IMG/VR virus record: IMGVR_UViG_3300032116_015700
Span: 1-64,000 of that record
Length of the DNA: 64,000 nt
Source: a virus
Strand: one strand, 5' to 3'
Both the position numbers and the translations under genes were made by a program. The notes below the pieces were generated by a model that was not told the origin of the DNA, did no database searches, and saw only the letters and a program-made list of their open reading frames with translations. Below, in pieces: positions 52,801-61,300 of the stretch; positions within the stretch are counted from its first letter, which is position 1, and the number at the start of each line of letters is the position of its first letter.

Positions 52801-54348
52801 ACTACCACTTATTTTTAAACTACCGGTAAATTGAGAACCACTTGCTTCTGATATTACCTGAAATCCTTTATCCAAAGAAACTGATGCGGTCACCGAACCA
52901 GTCTGAATTCTTGTTGCTGCTACAACTTCTTCTGCTAAAGCGGATAATGGAATATTAAATAATCCCTCACCACTACCAGAATAAAAAGAACCATCTGCTA
53001 ATTGAACAATACCACCGGTTACAAATAAAGAACCAGTAAATTTTGAACCACTAAAAGGTGATGTTACTACAAACCCCCTATCAGGAGAAACTGATGCAGT
53101 TACGCTACCACTTTTAATTTCTACTGATATTAATGCATCTTCGGTAAGTGCATTTCTTGGAATATTTCTTAAATAAGTACCTTCACCAAAATATGCAGAT
53201 GATGAACCCAAAATAAGTGCACCGCTTGTAGCAGTAATAATCATACTTCCGGTAATAAACACACTACCTGTAATACGAGAACCACTATCTACTGAAATTA
53301 CTTGAAATCCAAAATTTGGTGCTACTGAAGCAGTTACTGAACCGGATTTGATTTCGGTACTAATTAAAGCATCTTCAGTAAGTGCCGAACGAGGTATTTC
53401 TCTCAAATATTTACCTTCACCATAATATACTGAACCTGACCTTAATTGTATAGAGCCACTAAATGGATTTATAAATAAACTACCAGATATATCAACACTA
53501 CCAGTAAATTCTGAACCACTCTCTATTGATTCTACTCTAAATCCAAATTCAGGTGTTACAGATGCGGTTATAGAACCTGTTGCCAATTTAGTAGCTTCAG
53601 GCAGATTTATTAAATTTCTACCATCACCAAAAAATGAACCAGTAAATGAACCGCTAAAAGAACCTGTCAATTCCGCAGAACCTGTGAAAGTACCAAAAGC
53701 GCTTGCACTTCCTATAAATGAACCCGTAAGATTACCTGATATAGTTGAACCAGAAATCACATATGCATTTAATCTATCTCTTACTTCTACCGAACCTGTA
53801 AATTGTTGTATATCAGTTTCCTCATCACCAAATACATTTGAACCTGATGAGTAAATTATTGAAGAAGAAATATAAGATACTAAAATCTGCTCAGCGTATA
53901 TTGTATCATCTACATATAAATCACCTTGTATCCTAGTATTTGTATTGACTAATAAATCATTATTAATAAAAGAGGCAGTTGCCGAACCACTTGCTATAAA
54001 AGTTGCATCAGGTAGATTTCTTAATCCACTACCATCACCACTAAACGAACCGGAAAAAGAGCCGGAAAAAGAACCCGTAAAACTACCACTTAATGATGTA
54101 GCACTACCAGTAAAAGAACCTGTAAATTGTCCAGTTACTCTATCTAAATCTAAACTCCTTACAAATCCTCTATTACCCTGGTCATCCGAAACTACTATCG
54201 CAGGGGAGCCAGAAAGTGAAGCAGAAAAGTTTGGAACACCTAAATTTGGTTCAACTTGAGATAAATCTATAAATTGATACCTATCCGGTGTTACATTTTT
54301 GGGTGAAACTACCCTTACCCTACCCGTTAAAAGATTACTTATTGCCAT
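43807..54348 (-). CDS. Giant fibre (3513 aa) with beta repeats, cupredoxin-like domains and Gly-X-X stalk
   Basis: 3513 aa. The N-terminal ~2100 residues hold about 20 imperfect repeats of 70-80 residues: (I/V)xSGSVTASVxPxxGFxV, then FTGSxxxSGS, then GxGxxLxxIPxSAL. Two cupredoxin-like domains interrupt them near 586-693 and 1216-1321. A further beta region leads to a Gly-X-X tract (about 2314-3353) that carries eight copies of GL(N/D)GT(F/Y)FGSSG. The final ~160 residues resemble the beta module of the 2872-aa fibre (LTFNGSTLAITGNVTV). There is no S74 domain. It is probably a long trimeric fibre; which end contacts the host is unknown. A pair of class B boxes precedes it. Confidence 0.82.
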   Translation of the reverse strand: MAISNLLTGRVRVVSPKNVTPDRYQFIDLSQVEPNLGVPNFSASLSGSPAIVVSDDQGNRGFVRSLDLDRVTGQFTGSFTGSATSLSGSFTGSFSGSFSGSFSGDGSGLRNLPDATFIASGSATASFINNDLLVNTNTRIQGDLYVDDTIYAEQILVSYISSSIIYSSGSNVFGDEETDIQQFTGSVEVRDRLNAYVISGSTISGNLTGSFIGSASAFGTFTGSAELTGSFSGSFTGSFFGDGRNLINLPEATKLATGSITASVTPEFGFRVESIESGSEFTGSVDISGSLFINPFSGSIQLRSGSVYYGEGKYLREIPRSALTEDALISTEIKSGSVTASVAPNFGFQVISVDSGSRITGSVFITGSMIITATSGALILGSSSAYFGEGTYLRNIPRNALTEDALISVEIKSGSVTASVSPDRGFVVTSPFSGSKFTGSLFVTGGIVQLADGSFYSGSGEGLFNIPLSALAEEVVAATRIQTGSVTASVSLDKGFQVISEASGSQFTGSLKISGSRVELYSGSYSGSGRFLFDIPKTAISDLDTSKIFSGSYTASITPDYGFTVNTRSTISGSFVVSSSAEPLATSSIPNYFYVTSAGSSAYVFDGAASGQNPALTLVRGVTYRFEVNANGHPFFIKTTATTGTAAQYNTGVVNNGEDSGSVYFTPPSGSPDTLFYQCQFHSAMGASMSIVDNLYLQDRILFEGNTAISGGLYVRDYVRAREFTGSFSGSFFQGDGSGLFNIPRSAFTGDAFRIASGSITASTTPDFGFKVETDRTGSAYGSQFTGSVDISGSLRAFIVSASLVSGSFVGDGSGLRNVPSEVSNRISSGSVTASVNPDSVGFKVESAEFGSRFTGSLFITGGGVFLETGSSFSGSGRFLYDIPRSALSFDISLIASGSVTASVAPNFGFRVESITSGSRFSGSLFISGGGVFLSSGSSYSGSGRNLFDIPRSAISDLDTSKIFSGSVTASVAPNFGFVVNSVASGSAFSGSLSVSGSARFRMGVSASVFSGSGAGLTDIPFSALSQELFRIASGSVTASALPDRGFIVESSDLGSRITGSVAITGSLRVTTTSGSLILDSSSAYFGEGTYLRNIPRNALSEDALISTEIKSGSVTASVSPNFGFVVKSAASGSFFTGSVRVSGSLYVESGSFFVGDGSKLTNITLANLAIDSTKIFSGSVTASIAPDRGFEVNTYSTISGSFIVSSSAREVLTSSLFPVYNVTNNGSGEYVFSGSIQGSNPTLTLVRGVTHTFNINASGHPFLIKTTQTTGTANQYNSGVSNNGTDNGTITFTPPSGSPNVLYYNCQLHSSMAGTMNIVDSIVIPAEIKFIGATKIEGTLTASMYSGSGRGLFDIPRSALSEEVFRIASGSVTASVAPDYGFKVESVDSGSQFTGSLLITGSMIINATSGALLLESSSNFFGEGAYLRNIPRSALTEDALISAEIKSGSVTASVSPDFGFVVLTPFTSSFGEDGSFTASIASQFTGSVSVSGSLFISDISGGLFIDSSSFIYAEGTYLRRIPKSALTEDALISTEIKSGSVTASVTPDEGFRVITPFTQSQVGSQFTGSIEVSGSIRATEFLFGDGRYITNVQAAAAPLIASGSATASVQSGDTFIITTAATGSGLDVQYGSRFTGSIDVSGSVKAQYLVGDGSYITNVQAAAAPFIGSGSATASVQSGDTFIVTTGATGSQIGTRITGSVDVSGSITAFAFVGDGSQLTNVVAAASPLIASGSATASVASGDRFQVITSPQSGSFKAEITASLAVSGAITASIYFGDGGGLFNIPPDAIENLELFKINSGSGVAIIDPNILNVNVPITAARYDGDGSGLFNIPPEALDDLKIDRIQSGSVEAVISPNKGLQIGTRTFVSGNLSVTGALFVTGGNIVANSGSVFFGDGSGLTNINIANLSFETFILKSGSATASISPDKGFVVNTSSFVWGDSYVDGRLRANEITASHYLFSPLVSGSFLGTYNFQGVGPTASAEYDILRFDEARGYFVPQPETSLTETVSFNNVSTLTIVHNLGIRYPVVQVYATGSEDQIIPGTVKSIDDDTIQLIFAGLTSGHVVIGSGGSLINGTIPGDRVFGTVLSASYAVKAGFADAVTGFDSASLSALSASLANANEYVRNNQTSSMAVFSAVSSSYALTASYALNAGQGGGTDLFIFHTGSLTKSQVAKINFSGSGVDVIASGSDGVLVTINGGLAQTSLTASYVLSSDVDGPLGMDSITFARTASYAMFALNTPSSDTSSFLNINTNQTINASLTISGSLGVSGSVFFSSSVALQSLPSGSSNEVVIWDPITKRLAYRNVAAAVGSSGTGGTSGFDGSSGSSGTSGTSGSTGSAGSSGSSGTSGTDGSSGSSGSSGSSGTAGTSGSSGSSGSSGSSGSSGTSGSSGSSGSSGTSGSSGTTGSSGSSGTSGSSGTAGTSGSSGTSGSSGSSGTSGTSGTSGTSGSSGTSGTSGSSGTSGSSGTTGSDGTSGTSGSGGTSGSSGTSGTSGSSGTSGTSGSSGSSGTSATSGSGGTSGSGGTAGTSGTTGTGGSSGTSGSSGTSGSSGSSATAGTGGTSGTSGTSGSSGSGGSSGTSGSDGTSGTSGTSGSSGEAGTSGTSGSGGTSGTSGTSGTSGSSGSSGTTGSAGTSGSSGTSGVDGTSGTSGSSGSSGSSGSSGTTGSSGSSGSSGSSGTSGSSGTSGSSGTTGSSGTTGSSGTSGSSGTAGSSGVDGTSGTSGTSGTSGSSGSSGSSGSSGTSGSDGSSGTDGSSGSAGSSGSSGSSGSSGTSGSSGSSGSSGTAGSSGTDGSSGSGGSSGTAGSSGTTGSSGTTGSDGTSGIDGTSGSSGSSGSSGSSSTSGSSGTTGSSGTTGSEGTSGTSGSDGSSGTDGSSGSAGSSGSAGSSGSSGTTGSSGTTGSDGTSGIDGSSGTSGSSGTDGSSGSGGTSGTSGSSGSSGSSGLNGTFFGSSGTSGSSGSSGSSGSGGSSGSSGSDGTTGSAGTSGLDGTYFGSSGTSGTNGTTGTAGSSGLDGTSGSSGLSGTDGTSGSGGTSGLDGTYFGSSGTTGTSGTGGTSGVDGTSGISGSSGSSGSSGLNGTFFGSSGSSGSSGSSGESGTSGSGGTTGSAGSSGSSGSSGLNGTFFGSSGTAGSSGSTGTAGSSGLDGTGGTSGTSGSSGSSGLNGTFFGSSGTSGSSGSTGTAGSSGVSGTDGTSGSSGSSGLNGTFFGSSGTAGSSGSNGTSGVNGTNGSAGSSGSTGTDGTSGTSGSSGLNGTFFGSSGTSGTSGAQGSQGDAGTSGTSGTTPPGFTSGTSGTDGFSGTSGSSGTSTPGISSGTSGSAGVSGTSGTSALGVTSGTNGSSGVNGTNGTSGFASFSGTLDNGVLTLEGTPPNVRVEDNMTFNGSTLAITGNVTVTTSIAASTFISATTFRETYADQGTGGSVTIDLSTGNNFRRQFNGAATIAFSNPPASNAFGFTLTTVNAGAFAITWPASVDWPGGTAPVLTSAGTDVLTFFTFNGGTTYYGFVVGKNIS
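44290..47405 (-). repeat. Gly-X-X triplet stalk of the 3513-aa fibre
   Basis: Roughly 1040 residues in Gly-X-X register, X mainly Ser/Thr/Ala/Asp, almost without proline. The 5'-distal third carries eight GL(N/D)GT(F/Y)FGSSG inserts. Glycine is coded by GGT, GGA, GGC in mixed order and serine by AGT, TCT, TCA, so DNA copies are less alike than the protein. Confidence 0.88.
50385..50700 (-). other. Cupredoxin-like domain 2 in fibre
   Basis: Contains GEYVFSGSIQGSNPTLTLVRG, GHPFLIKT, and YYNCQLHSSMAGTM. The His, Cys-x-x-His-x-x-Met set matches type 1 copper ligands. Confidence 0.65.
52270..52590 (-). other. Cupredoxin-like domain 1 in fibre
   Basis: Contains NPALTLVRGVTYRFEV, GHPFFIKT and FYQCQFHSAMGASM, with the same His, Cys-x-x-His-x-x-Met pattern as domain 2. 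Confidence 0.65.
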
Positions 54349-54367
54349 TCGTACTTACCAGCTTTGT

Positions 54368-54375
54368 TATAAATA
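54368..54375 (-). promoter_or_regulatory. Class B box 1 before giant fibre
   Basis: GATATTTATAAC on the coding strand, 19 bases above the ATG. Confidence 0.58.
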
Positions 54376-54389
54376 TCTAAAAAATCACC

Positions 54390-54397
54390 TATAAATA
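54390..54397 (-). promoter_or_regulatory. Class B box 2 before giant fibre
   Basis: AATATTTATAGG on the coding strand, 22 bases above the first box. Tandem copies before one gene suggest strong late expression. Confidence 0.5.
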
Positions 54398-54417
54398 TTA
54401 ATAGATAATTTATATCG

Positions 54418-55350
54418 TTATTCATTTGCAGATTCAAGAAGTGAAAGAATTACTGATAAATCTGGCGAGCCAGAAACAATAAAGCCATATCCTTCCTCTA
54501 ATACTAATTTACCTGCTACAACAGGTGAAAGTGAATCCGCTGCCGGAATTGTTACGTTTGTAACCAACTGAATAGGATTTTGTGCTATTAAAGTTGGATT
54601 TTCAATTGTGTTTATTACAGTATTTACTAATCCATTTATAACATAAGCAGAACTACTAAATTGTAAAGTTGTAGGACTAAAAGAATTAAAAGATTGAGTT
54701 ACTGTGTTTTGATACAATCTACTAACAAATTGAGATGCTGTTACTGATTGATTTTTTATTACTTGTTGACTTAAATAATTAAAATATTCTAAAGCGTCTA
54801 ACGATGATGAATATTCCTCAGGAAAATTTGTTTTTATAATATTAATACCGTTTTTTGTAAAATATGATTTTGCAGCTTTATCAGTTCTAATTTTTAGATT
54901 ATTATCTAAATCATAAGAAATTGCGTCTGCTAAATCTAAAGCGTAATTTTCAAATCTTGAAGAAGTAAATACAAAAGGAGTTTCAGAAAGATTATTTTGA
55001 AATGATGAATATGCAGCCACTTCTTTTCTTAAAAATTGTCTATTAAGAGCCAGAAGTGCCGATGCACTATCAAAACTTCCACTAAAATTATCTAATGTTA
55101 CAAACCCACCAACAGATGCGCTTATAAAAGAACTACCACTATAAACACCTTCAAAAGATGGTAATGGAATTTCTCTATTAGATGTTACTAATATAGTTAC
55201 AGGCTGTGTAACAAAACTATTGTTTGTAATTTGTGCAGAAAGAACAATTGATGAAACACCTACCGGCGTAACATAAACTTCATCCTGCTCACCAGTCAGA
55301 GATGTTACTACTGACTGAAATCGGTTTAACGGTACAAATACATTTGCCAT
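54418..55350 (-). CDS. Structural-region protein, 310 aa
   Basis: 310 aa. The N-terminal ~100 residues are beta-rich (VTSLTGEQDEVYVTPVGVSSIVLSAQITNNS, VTILVTSNREIPLP). The centre has a helical part resembling capsid or tail attachment segments (FENYALDLADAISYDLDNNL), and the end returns to strands (AGKLVLEEGYGFIVSGSPDLSVILSLLESANE). I do not recognise a family. It lies 17 bases below the 19-repeat protein and may link it to the fibre. Confidence 0.6.
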   Translation of the reverse strand: MANVFVPLNRFQSVVTSLTGEQDEVYVTPVGVSSIVLSAQITNNSFVTQPVTILVTSNREIPLPSFEGVYSGSSFISASVGGFVTLDNFSGSFDSASALLALNRQFLRKEVAAYSSFQNNLSETPFVFTSSRFENYALDLADAISYDLDNNLKIRTDKAAKSYFTKNGINIIKTNFPEEYSSSLDALEYFNYLSQQVIKNQSVTASQFVSRLYQNTVTQSFNSFSPTTLQFSSSAYVINGLVNTVINTIENPTLIAQNPIQLVTNVTIPAADSLSPVVAGKLVLEEGYGFIVSGSPDLSVILSLLESANE

Positions 55351-55367
55351 TTCTTTTTATTTTCCTT

Positions 55368-58300
55368 TTATATTTGAAGTGCCAATGAGAACGGAGTTAC
55401 CAATGAGAATAGAGATTTACTAAACGTTCTACCCACAAGAGTACCAGTTGCCTGGTTAATACTTAAACCAGTACCGATTCTAAAGTCACCATCTTGGTTA
55501 CCGGATGTGAAGAAGATTCTACCCCCACCCAATTCGGTAATTTCAAAAGCCGGATTTGCAACACCACTACCACCTTGGTTTGGAGGGAGTGCTTTAAATG
55601 TCACACCACTACCATTATAGGAGTAGTCAATACCAGTTGCCACAATTAGAGAACCAAATGATTCCAATGGTGCTCCAGCTGCGATAAACTCAGCTCTCGT
55701 TCTTAAATATCTATTTGTTTCAAGAGTCTCTAATTTTTGAGAAGAAATTACCGCTTGTGCACTTCCATATTGTCCTGTATAGTAAGAAGATGCTGCTGCA
55801 ATTGCTCTTTCATTGCCACCATACAACAAATCAGTTGCACATGCATCAACAATCAATCCAGTATCTCTTGAACAACTAGCTTCATTATATACTAAATATG
55901 GGAATGCTCCATTTGTATATCCGATTGCTCTTTGTTTCAATTCATCTTTAGCCGCTACTAATCTTGCTGCTGCTTGTCTTCTCTTTGTAGAAGGTGCTAA
56001 ATAAGTTAATTGAGTGTTTCTAACTAATTTTTCAGCTATACCTCTTGCAAAGTTAATACCATCTACAGTTTGTTTCTTTTGTCCAACTTCACCATTATCA
56101 GTATATGATTCTGCGATTGCTACTGAAGGTATTCTATAATAATAAGAACCTGCCTCAATACTTCTTTCATTACCACCATATACCAAGTCAGTTCTGATAG
56201 CGTCTATAATAAATCCTAAATCACGAGAACAACTTACTTCGTTATATTTTAATGTACTCCAAGAAGAACTCAAGAAAGTAATTGTTTCTTTTTGAATTAA
56301 TGGTTTATTGAATGTTAATAGTTGAGCCGTTCTCATTAATGAACCAGAAGCAACCCACACATCTACATAAGTTGGATTTGTTACTGATTTACTTGCCAAT
56401 CTTCCCGCATATCTTACACCAGTAATTGTTGGGTCCAATTGGTTTTGTTCAGAAGGTACACCTGCGTTAGTTGCCCTTGATGGGAATAAATAATAGTATG
56501 TTCCCGCTATTACACTTCTTTCTTGTCCACCATAAAGAAGGTCAGTTGTTGCTGCATCAATCAAATACTTAACATCTCTACTACAACTTGCTTCGTTATA
56601 TTTAACACCACTCCAAGAAGATGAAACATATGCAATAGCTTCCGCCGCAATAAAGTTTTTGTTTTCTCTTAATAAGTAAACTGAAGAAGATACTGCCAAA
56701 GATGCTGTATTAAACTCAACGTTTTGTATTACCTTTTGTGCTATTCTACTTGCGTAGTTTATACCATCATTGGTTTGTTTTAATTGCCCATCACCATCTC
56801 CATCGCCCAATAAAGTTGCTTTAGATGGATATTTGAAATAGAATTCTCCACTCATCACAGTTCTTTCATTACCACCATACAATAGGTCAGTTGCTACACC
56901 ATCAATAATATATCCAACATCTCGTCTACACTTAGCTTTATCATAATTAAAGTTAGCCCAACTTGATGTTAAGTAATGTAATGTTTCTTCTTGTATAAAC
57001 TCTCTATTACTTCTTAACAATGCTACTGAAGCAGATACTACTTGCGATGCGGTAACAAATACTTTATTTTGAATAATGTTCTTAGCTATTCCACCCGCGT
57101 AATCAATTGCATTTACAGTAGATTCTAATTGAGAACCAGTAGCCAATGAAGGATATAAGAAATAATACAATCCTGCTTTAGCACTTCTCTCATTACCACC
57201 ATAAAGAATATCAGTTGATACGGCATCTATTAGGTGTCCAACATCCCTTCTACATTTAGATTCGGTATATTGTAAACCAACCCAAGAAGAACTTACATAA
57301 GCAATAGTTTCTTCTTGTATGAATGCCTTATTTTGTTTCATTAACGCGTGAGATGCTGATGCGTAGATTGAAGCGGTAAAGAATTGAGTATTTACAATTA
57401 CTTTTTGTGCCAATTGCCCTGCATATCTCATAGCATCCAATGTTTCATCTAATTGAGAACCAGTTGCCGCTGATGGATATAAGTAATAATATAATCCCGC
57501 AGTTCTTATTCTTTCATTACCACCATAATAAACATCGGTTGCAACAGCGTCTATAATGTGAGAAATATCTCTCTTACACTTATCTTCGTTATATGTAAAT
57601 GCTACATCAGAATTAGAACCAGTCACCCAAGATGAACTAATATACGCTATTGTTTCATTCTGAATAAATGGTTTATTTTGATTTAGCAATGTCCATGCAG
57701 TTGTTCTTTCAATTGAAGCTGTTTGGTACTCAATATTTTGAAGTACTTTTTGTGCTAATTTACTTGCGTAGAATAATCCATCCAATGTGTAGTTCAATTG
57801 AGAATCAGTTGCTTGTGATGCTGATTCAAAATAGAACTTACCATTTACAATTGATGCAGAATCTACACCAAACAACATATCTTCAGCTGCACCACTAATA
57901 ATCAATCCAACATCTCTCTTACATTTAGTTTCATCGTAAGATGCAGTACTCCAAGAAGAACTAATATACGCGATAGTTTCATTTTGAATGAATCCTATGT
58001 TTTCTTTTAATAAGTTATATGCGTAATAAACATTAGATGCAGTTGATGGAGTTGTGTAAACTACAGGAGTTGGTAATGAAGCAGTTCCAATTGCCACAAT
58101 ATTTGTTACTATTGAAATTGATGCTGAAATTAAAGAAGCCTCATAAGTTGTTCCATAATTAGATGATGCAGTTATATACTGATTTGCATTTGTAAACTTA
58201 ATACTTTCAGATGTATTTGAAATTAATGATGGAATTGAACCCGTACCAACTTCTACAATATTTGTTACTACTGCAAATGATGAACTTACTCTATTCACTT

Positions 58301-61300
58301 CATATGCGGATGCTGAGTATGAAGCTGAGTATTGTGTTGTTCCAGTAACTTTAATATTATTCGCAGTATTCAATATAATTTGTGGTTCTGCTATTAAGTT
58401 ACTATTAATGATTTGCTCAGTTAATCTTCTAGCATAATCAATTGCAGTTGTTGTTTCAACTACCTGCTCTGATTCGGTTGCCAATGAAGGATATAAGTAA
58501 TAGAACTCTCCAGCTTTATTACTTCTTTCATTACCACCGTATAATAGGTCAGTTGCTACTGCATCTACAATATATCCAACATCTCTACGGCATTTAGATT
58601 CAATATAATCCAACTCAGGCCATTTAGCGTTTACAAACGCTACGGTTTCTTCCTGAATGAAAGTTTTGTTATTTTTAATTAGATTATATGCGGTTTGGTT
58701 GTTAGCAGATGGTGATACAAATGTTGAACCACTCACAATATTCATCGCTAATCCCCTAGCATGTCTAACGCCGGTTAATGTTGGTTCTAATTGTTCATCA
58801 GTTGCTTCGGATGGGTAATCATAATAATATCTACCTGCAATAATACTTCTCTCATTACCACCATATAAAATATCGGTTGCAACCGCATCTATAATGTAAC
58901 CTAAATCTCTTTCACATTTAGATTGAGAATACACAAATCCTTGCCAAGATGAACTTAAATACGCAATAGATTCTGATACTATAAATTGTTTGTTTGTTCT
59001 TAATGATGCCCAAGAAGAAGAAACAAATGATGAAGAAAAATGTGTTAATACAGTATTTCTAACTACTTTTTCAGCCATTCCACCTGCAAACTTTAATGCA
59101 GTTACAGTCTGGTCTAATTGAGAACCAGTAGCTTGAGAAGGATAGTCAAAATAGAATCTTCCATTTACGAAAGATGCGGAGTTTCCACCATATAATAAAT
59201 CAAATGCTGCACCACTTATAATTAACCCTACATCTCTACTACAACTTGCCTCATTATATACAAATGTTGACCAAGATGAACTCATAAATGCAATTGTTTC
59301 ATCTATAATCATTTGTTTATTATCTAATAATAAATTATACGCATTATTGATTTTTGCATTAGTATTTGGAGTAATAGCAGGTGCCTCATAAACAACTGAA
59401 CTCGTACCATCATTTAATAATGTATCAATTACTAAAGAGAATGATGAAGAAATAAGTTTAGCTTGTAATCTATCTGCACTACTTCCACTTATTATTTGCG
59501 GTGTTGCTGTAACTTTAATACTTGCAGATGTATTTGGTATTAATGTTGGAATTACCGATGTTCCGGTATTTACTATATTCAATACAATACCAAACAAGTT
59601 ACCAATTCTATTTATTTCAGAACCACTACCCGTAATTGAAATTGCGGTTGCGGTTGTTGTTTTTATTGAAGAAGAAGTATTTGAAACCAATGTTGGTATA
59701 GAACCAGTTCCATTGTTTATAATATTAATTACGTTTCCAAATGAACTACTAATACTTGCAGTTTGGGTGTTATACGTTCCACTTCCTAAACTTTGTGTTA
59801 TTGATGAAATATGCAATAAAGTTGGTGTACTTAATTGGAATCCATAATTGTAATTATTTGCCAAACTATCAGGCACAGACGCAGAACCCCAATAAATAAT
59901 ATCTCTTATTAATCCAAATGATGCCGTTGTTATACCAACTTCAATTGAACTTGCTGATACAGATGAAGTAATTTGAGATTCATTTGATACTTTAATAGAA
60001 GAACTTGAGTTTGTTACAAGTGGTGGTACTACATTCAATCCACCTGCAATAATTTCAGTAACTAATGCAAATGATGAACTCACTTTATTAATTTCTACTG
60101 TTGTGGCAGATATTGATGATGTAATTGGAGTTATATGACTTACTCTAATATTTGCATTAGTATTTGAAACTAAAGTAGGTGAAGATAATTGTAAATTTTG
60201 AACTATCTTTTTAGAAAGTGATTTTGCATATTCAACACCCGCTACAGTTTCAACTACCTGGTCAACTTTAGTTGCTTTAGATGGATATCTATAATAGTAA
60301 TCACCAGCAATAATACTTCTCTGATTACCACCATACCAAAGGTCAGTTGCTACGTTATCAACGATATACCCAACATCCCTTCTACATTTTTCTCTATTAT
60401 ATCTCAAATATGGATAGAAAGCATCAATAAATTGAATAGTTTCGTTTTGTATAAATGTTCTATTATTTTTAAGAAGATTATACGAAGATGAAACAAATTC
60501 AGTTGGTGAAGTCAATAATTGTGAAGATATTACTTTTTGTGAAATACCCGCTGCAAATTGAATACCATCAATAGTAGGTCCTTTTTGTGCATTCGTTGTT
60601 GGAGAAATTGATGAAGTATATACTGCTGCAGAAGGATATAAATAATAGTATTCACCTGCTTTAGAACTTCTTTCGTTACCACCATATAATAGGTCAGTTG
60701 CTACATTATCAATAATATACGCAACATCTCTACTACAACTTAATTCGTTAAATGTAAAACCACCAACATTAGTCCAAGATGAACTCAAAAATGCAATAGT
60801 TTCTTTTTGAATTAATTGTTTATTTTGTCTTAACAAATTCCATGCAGTAAGTTCTGAATTAGTAGGTTGTAATAATGTTATATTTTTTGCTACCTTTTCA
60901 ACTAAACCTTTAGCGTGTTTAATACCATCCAATGTTTGGTCTAATTGTCCTTCATCATTACCATCACCTTCTACTATTGCAAGAGATGGATATAAATAAT
61001 AGTATTCACCAGCTTCTCTACTTCTCTCATTTCCACCATAAAGTATATCAGTTGCCACAGCGTCAATTATGTAACCAACATCCCTTCTACATTTAATTTG
61101 GTCATATTGGAAAAAACTCCATGCAGAATTAAGGAATCCAATAGTTTCAGTTTGTACTAAATCTTTATTTTCTTTTACTAAATTATATGTAGTTTGAACT
61201 GAAAGTGAAGCTGTTACAAATACTCTATTATTAAGTATTTGCTCCACCATATGCTTAGCGTGCTTAATACCACTTAATGTTGGTCCTAATTGAGATGTTG

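Larger units (their letters stand above)
48540..53600 (-). repeat. Tandem GSVTASV beta repeats
   Basis: About 20 imperfect copies with conserved SGSVTASV, P-x-x-GF-x-V and a terminal YLRNIPRSAL-type segment. Repeat length is about 230 bases. Likely a repetitive trimeric beta shaft. Confidence 0.82.

Noticed and set aside
27813-54397. TATAAATA on the plus strand read as T4-type late promoters firing rightwards
   Set aside because: All copies listed lie at a near-constant distance above minus-strand start codons, and there are no plus-strand genes. The coding-strand reading TATTTATA is the simpler one.
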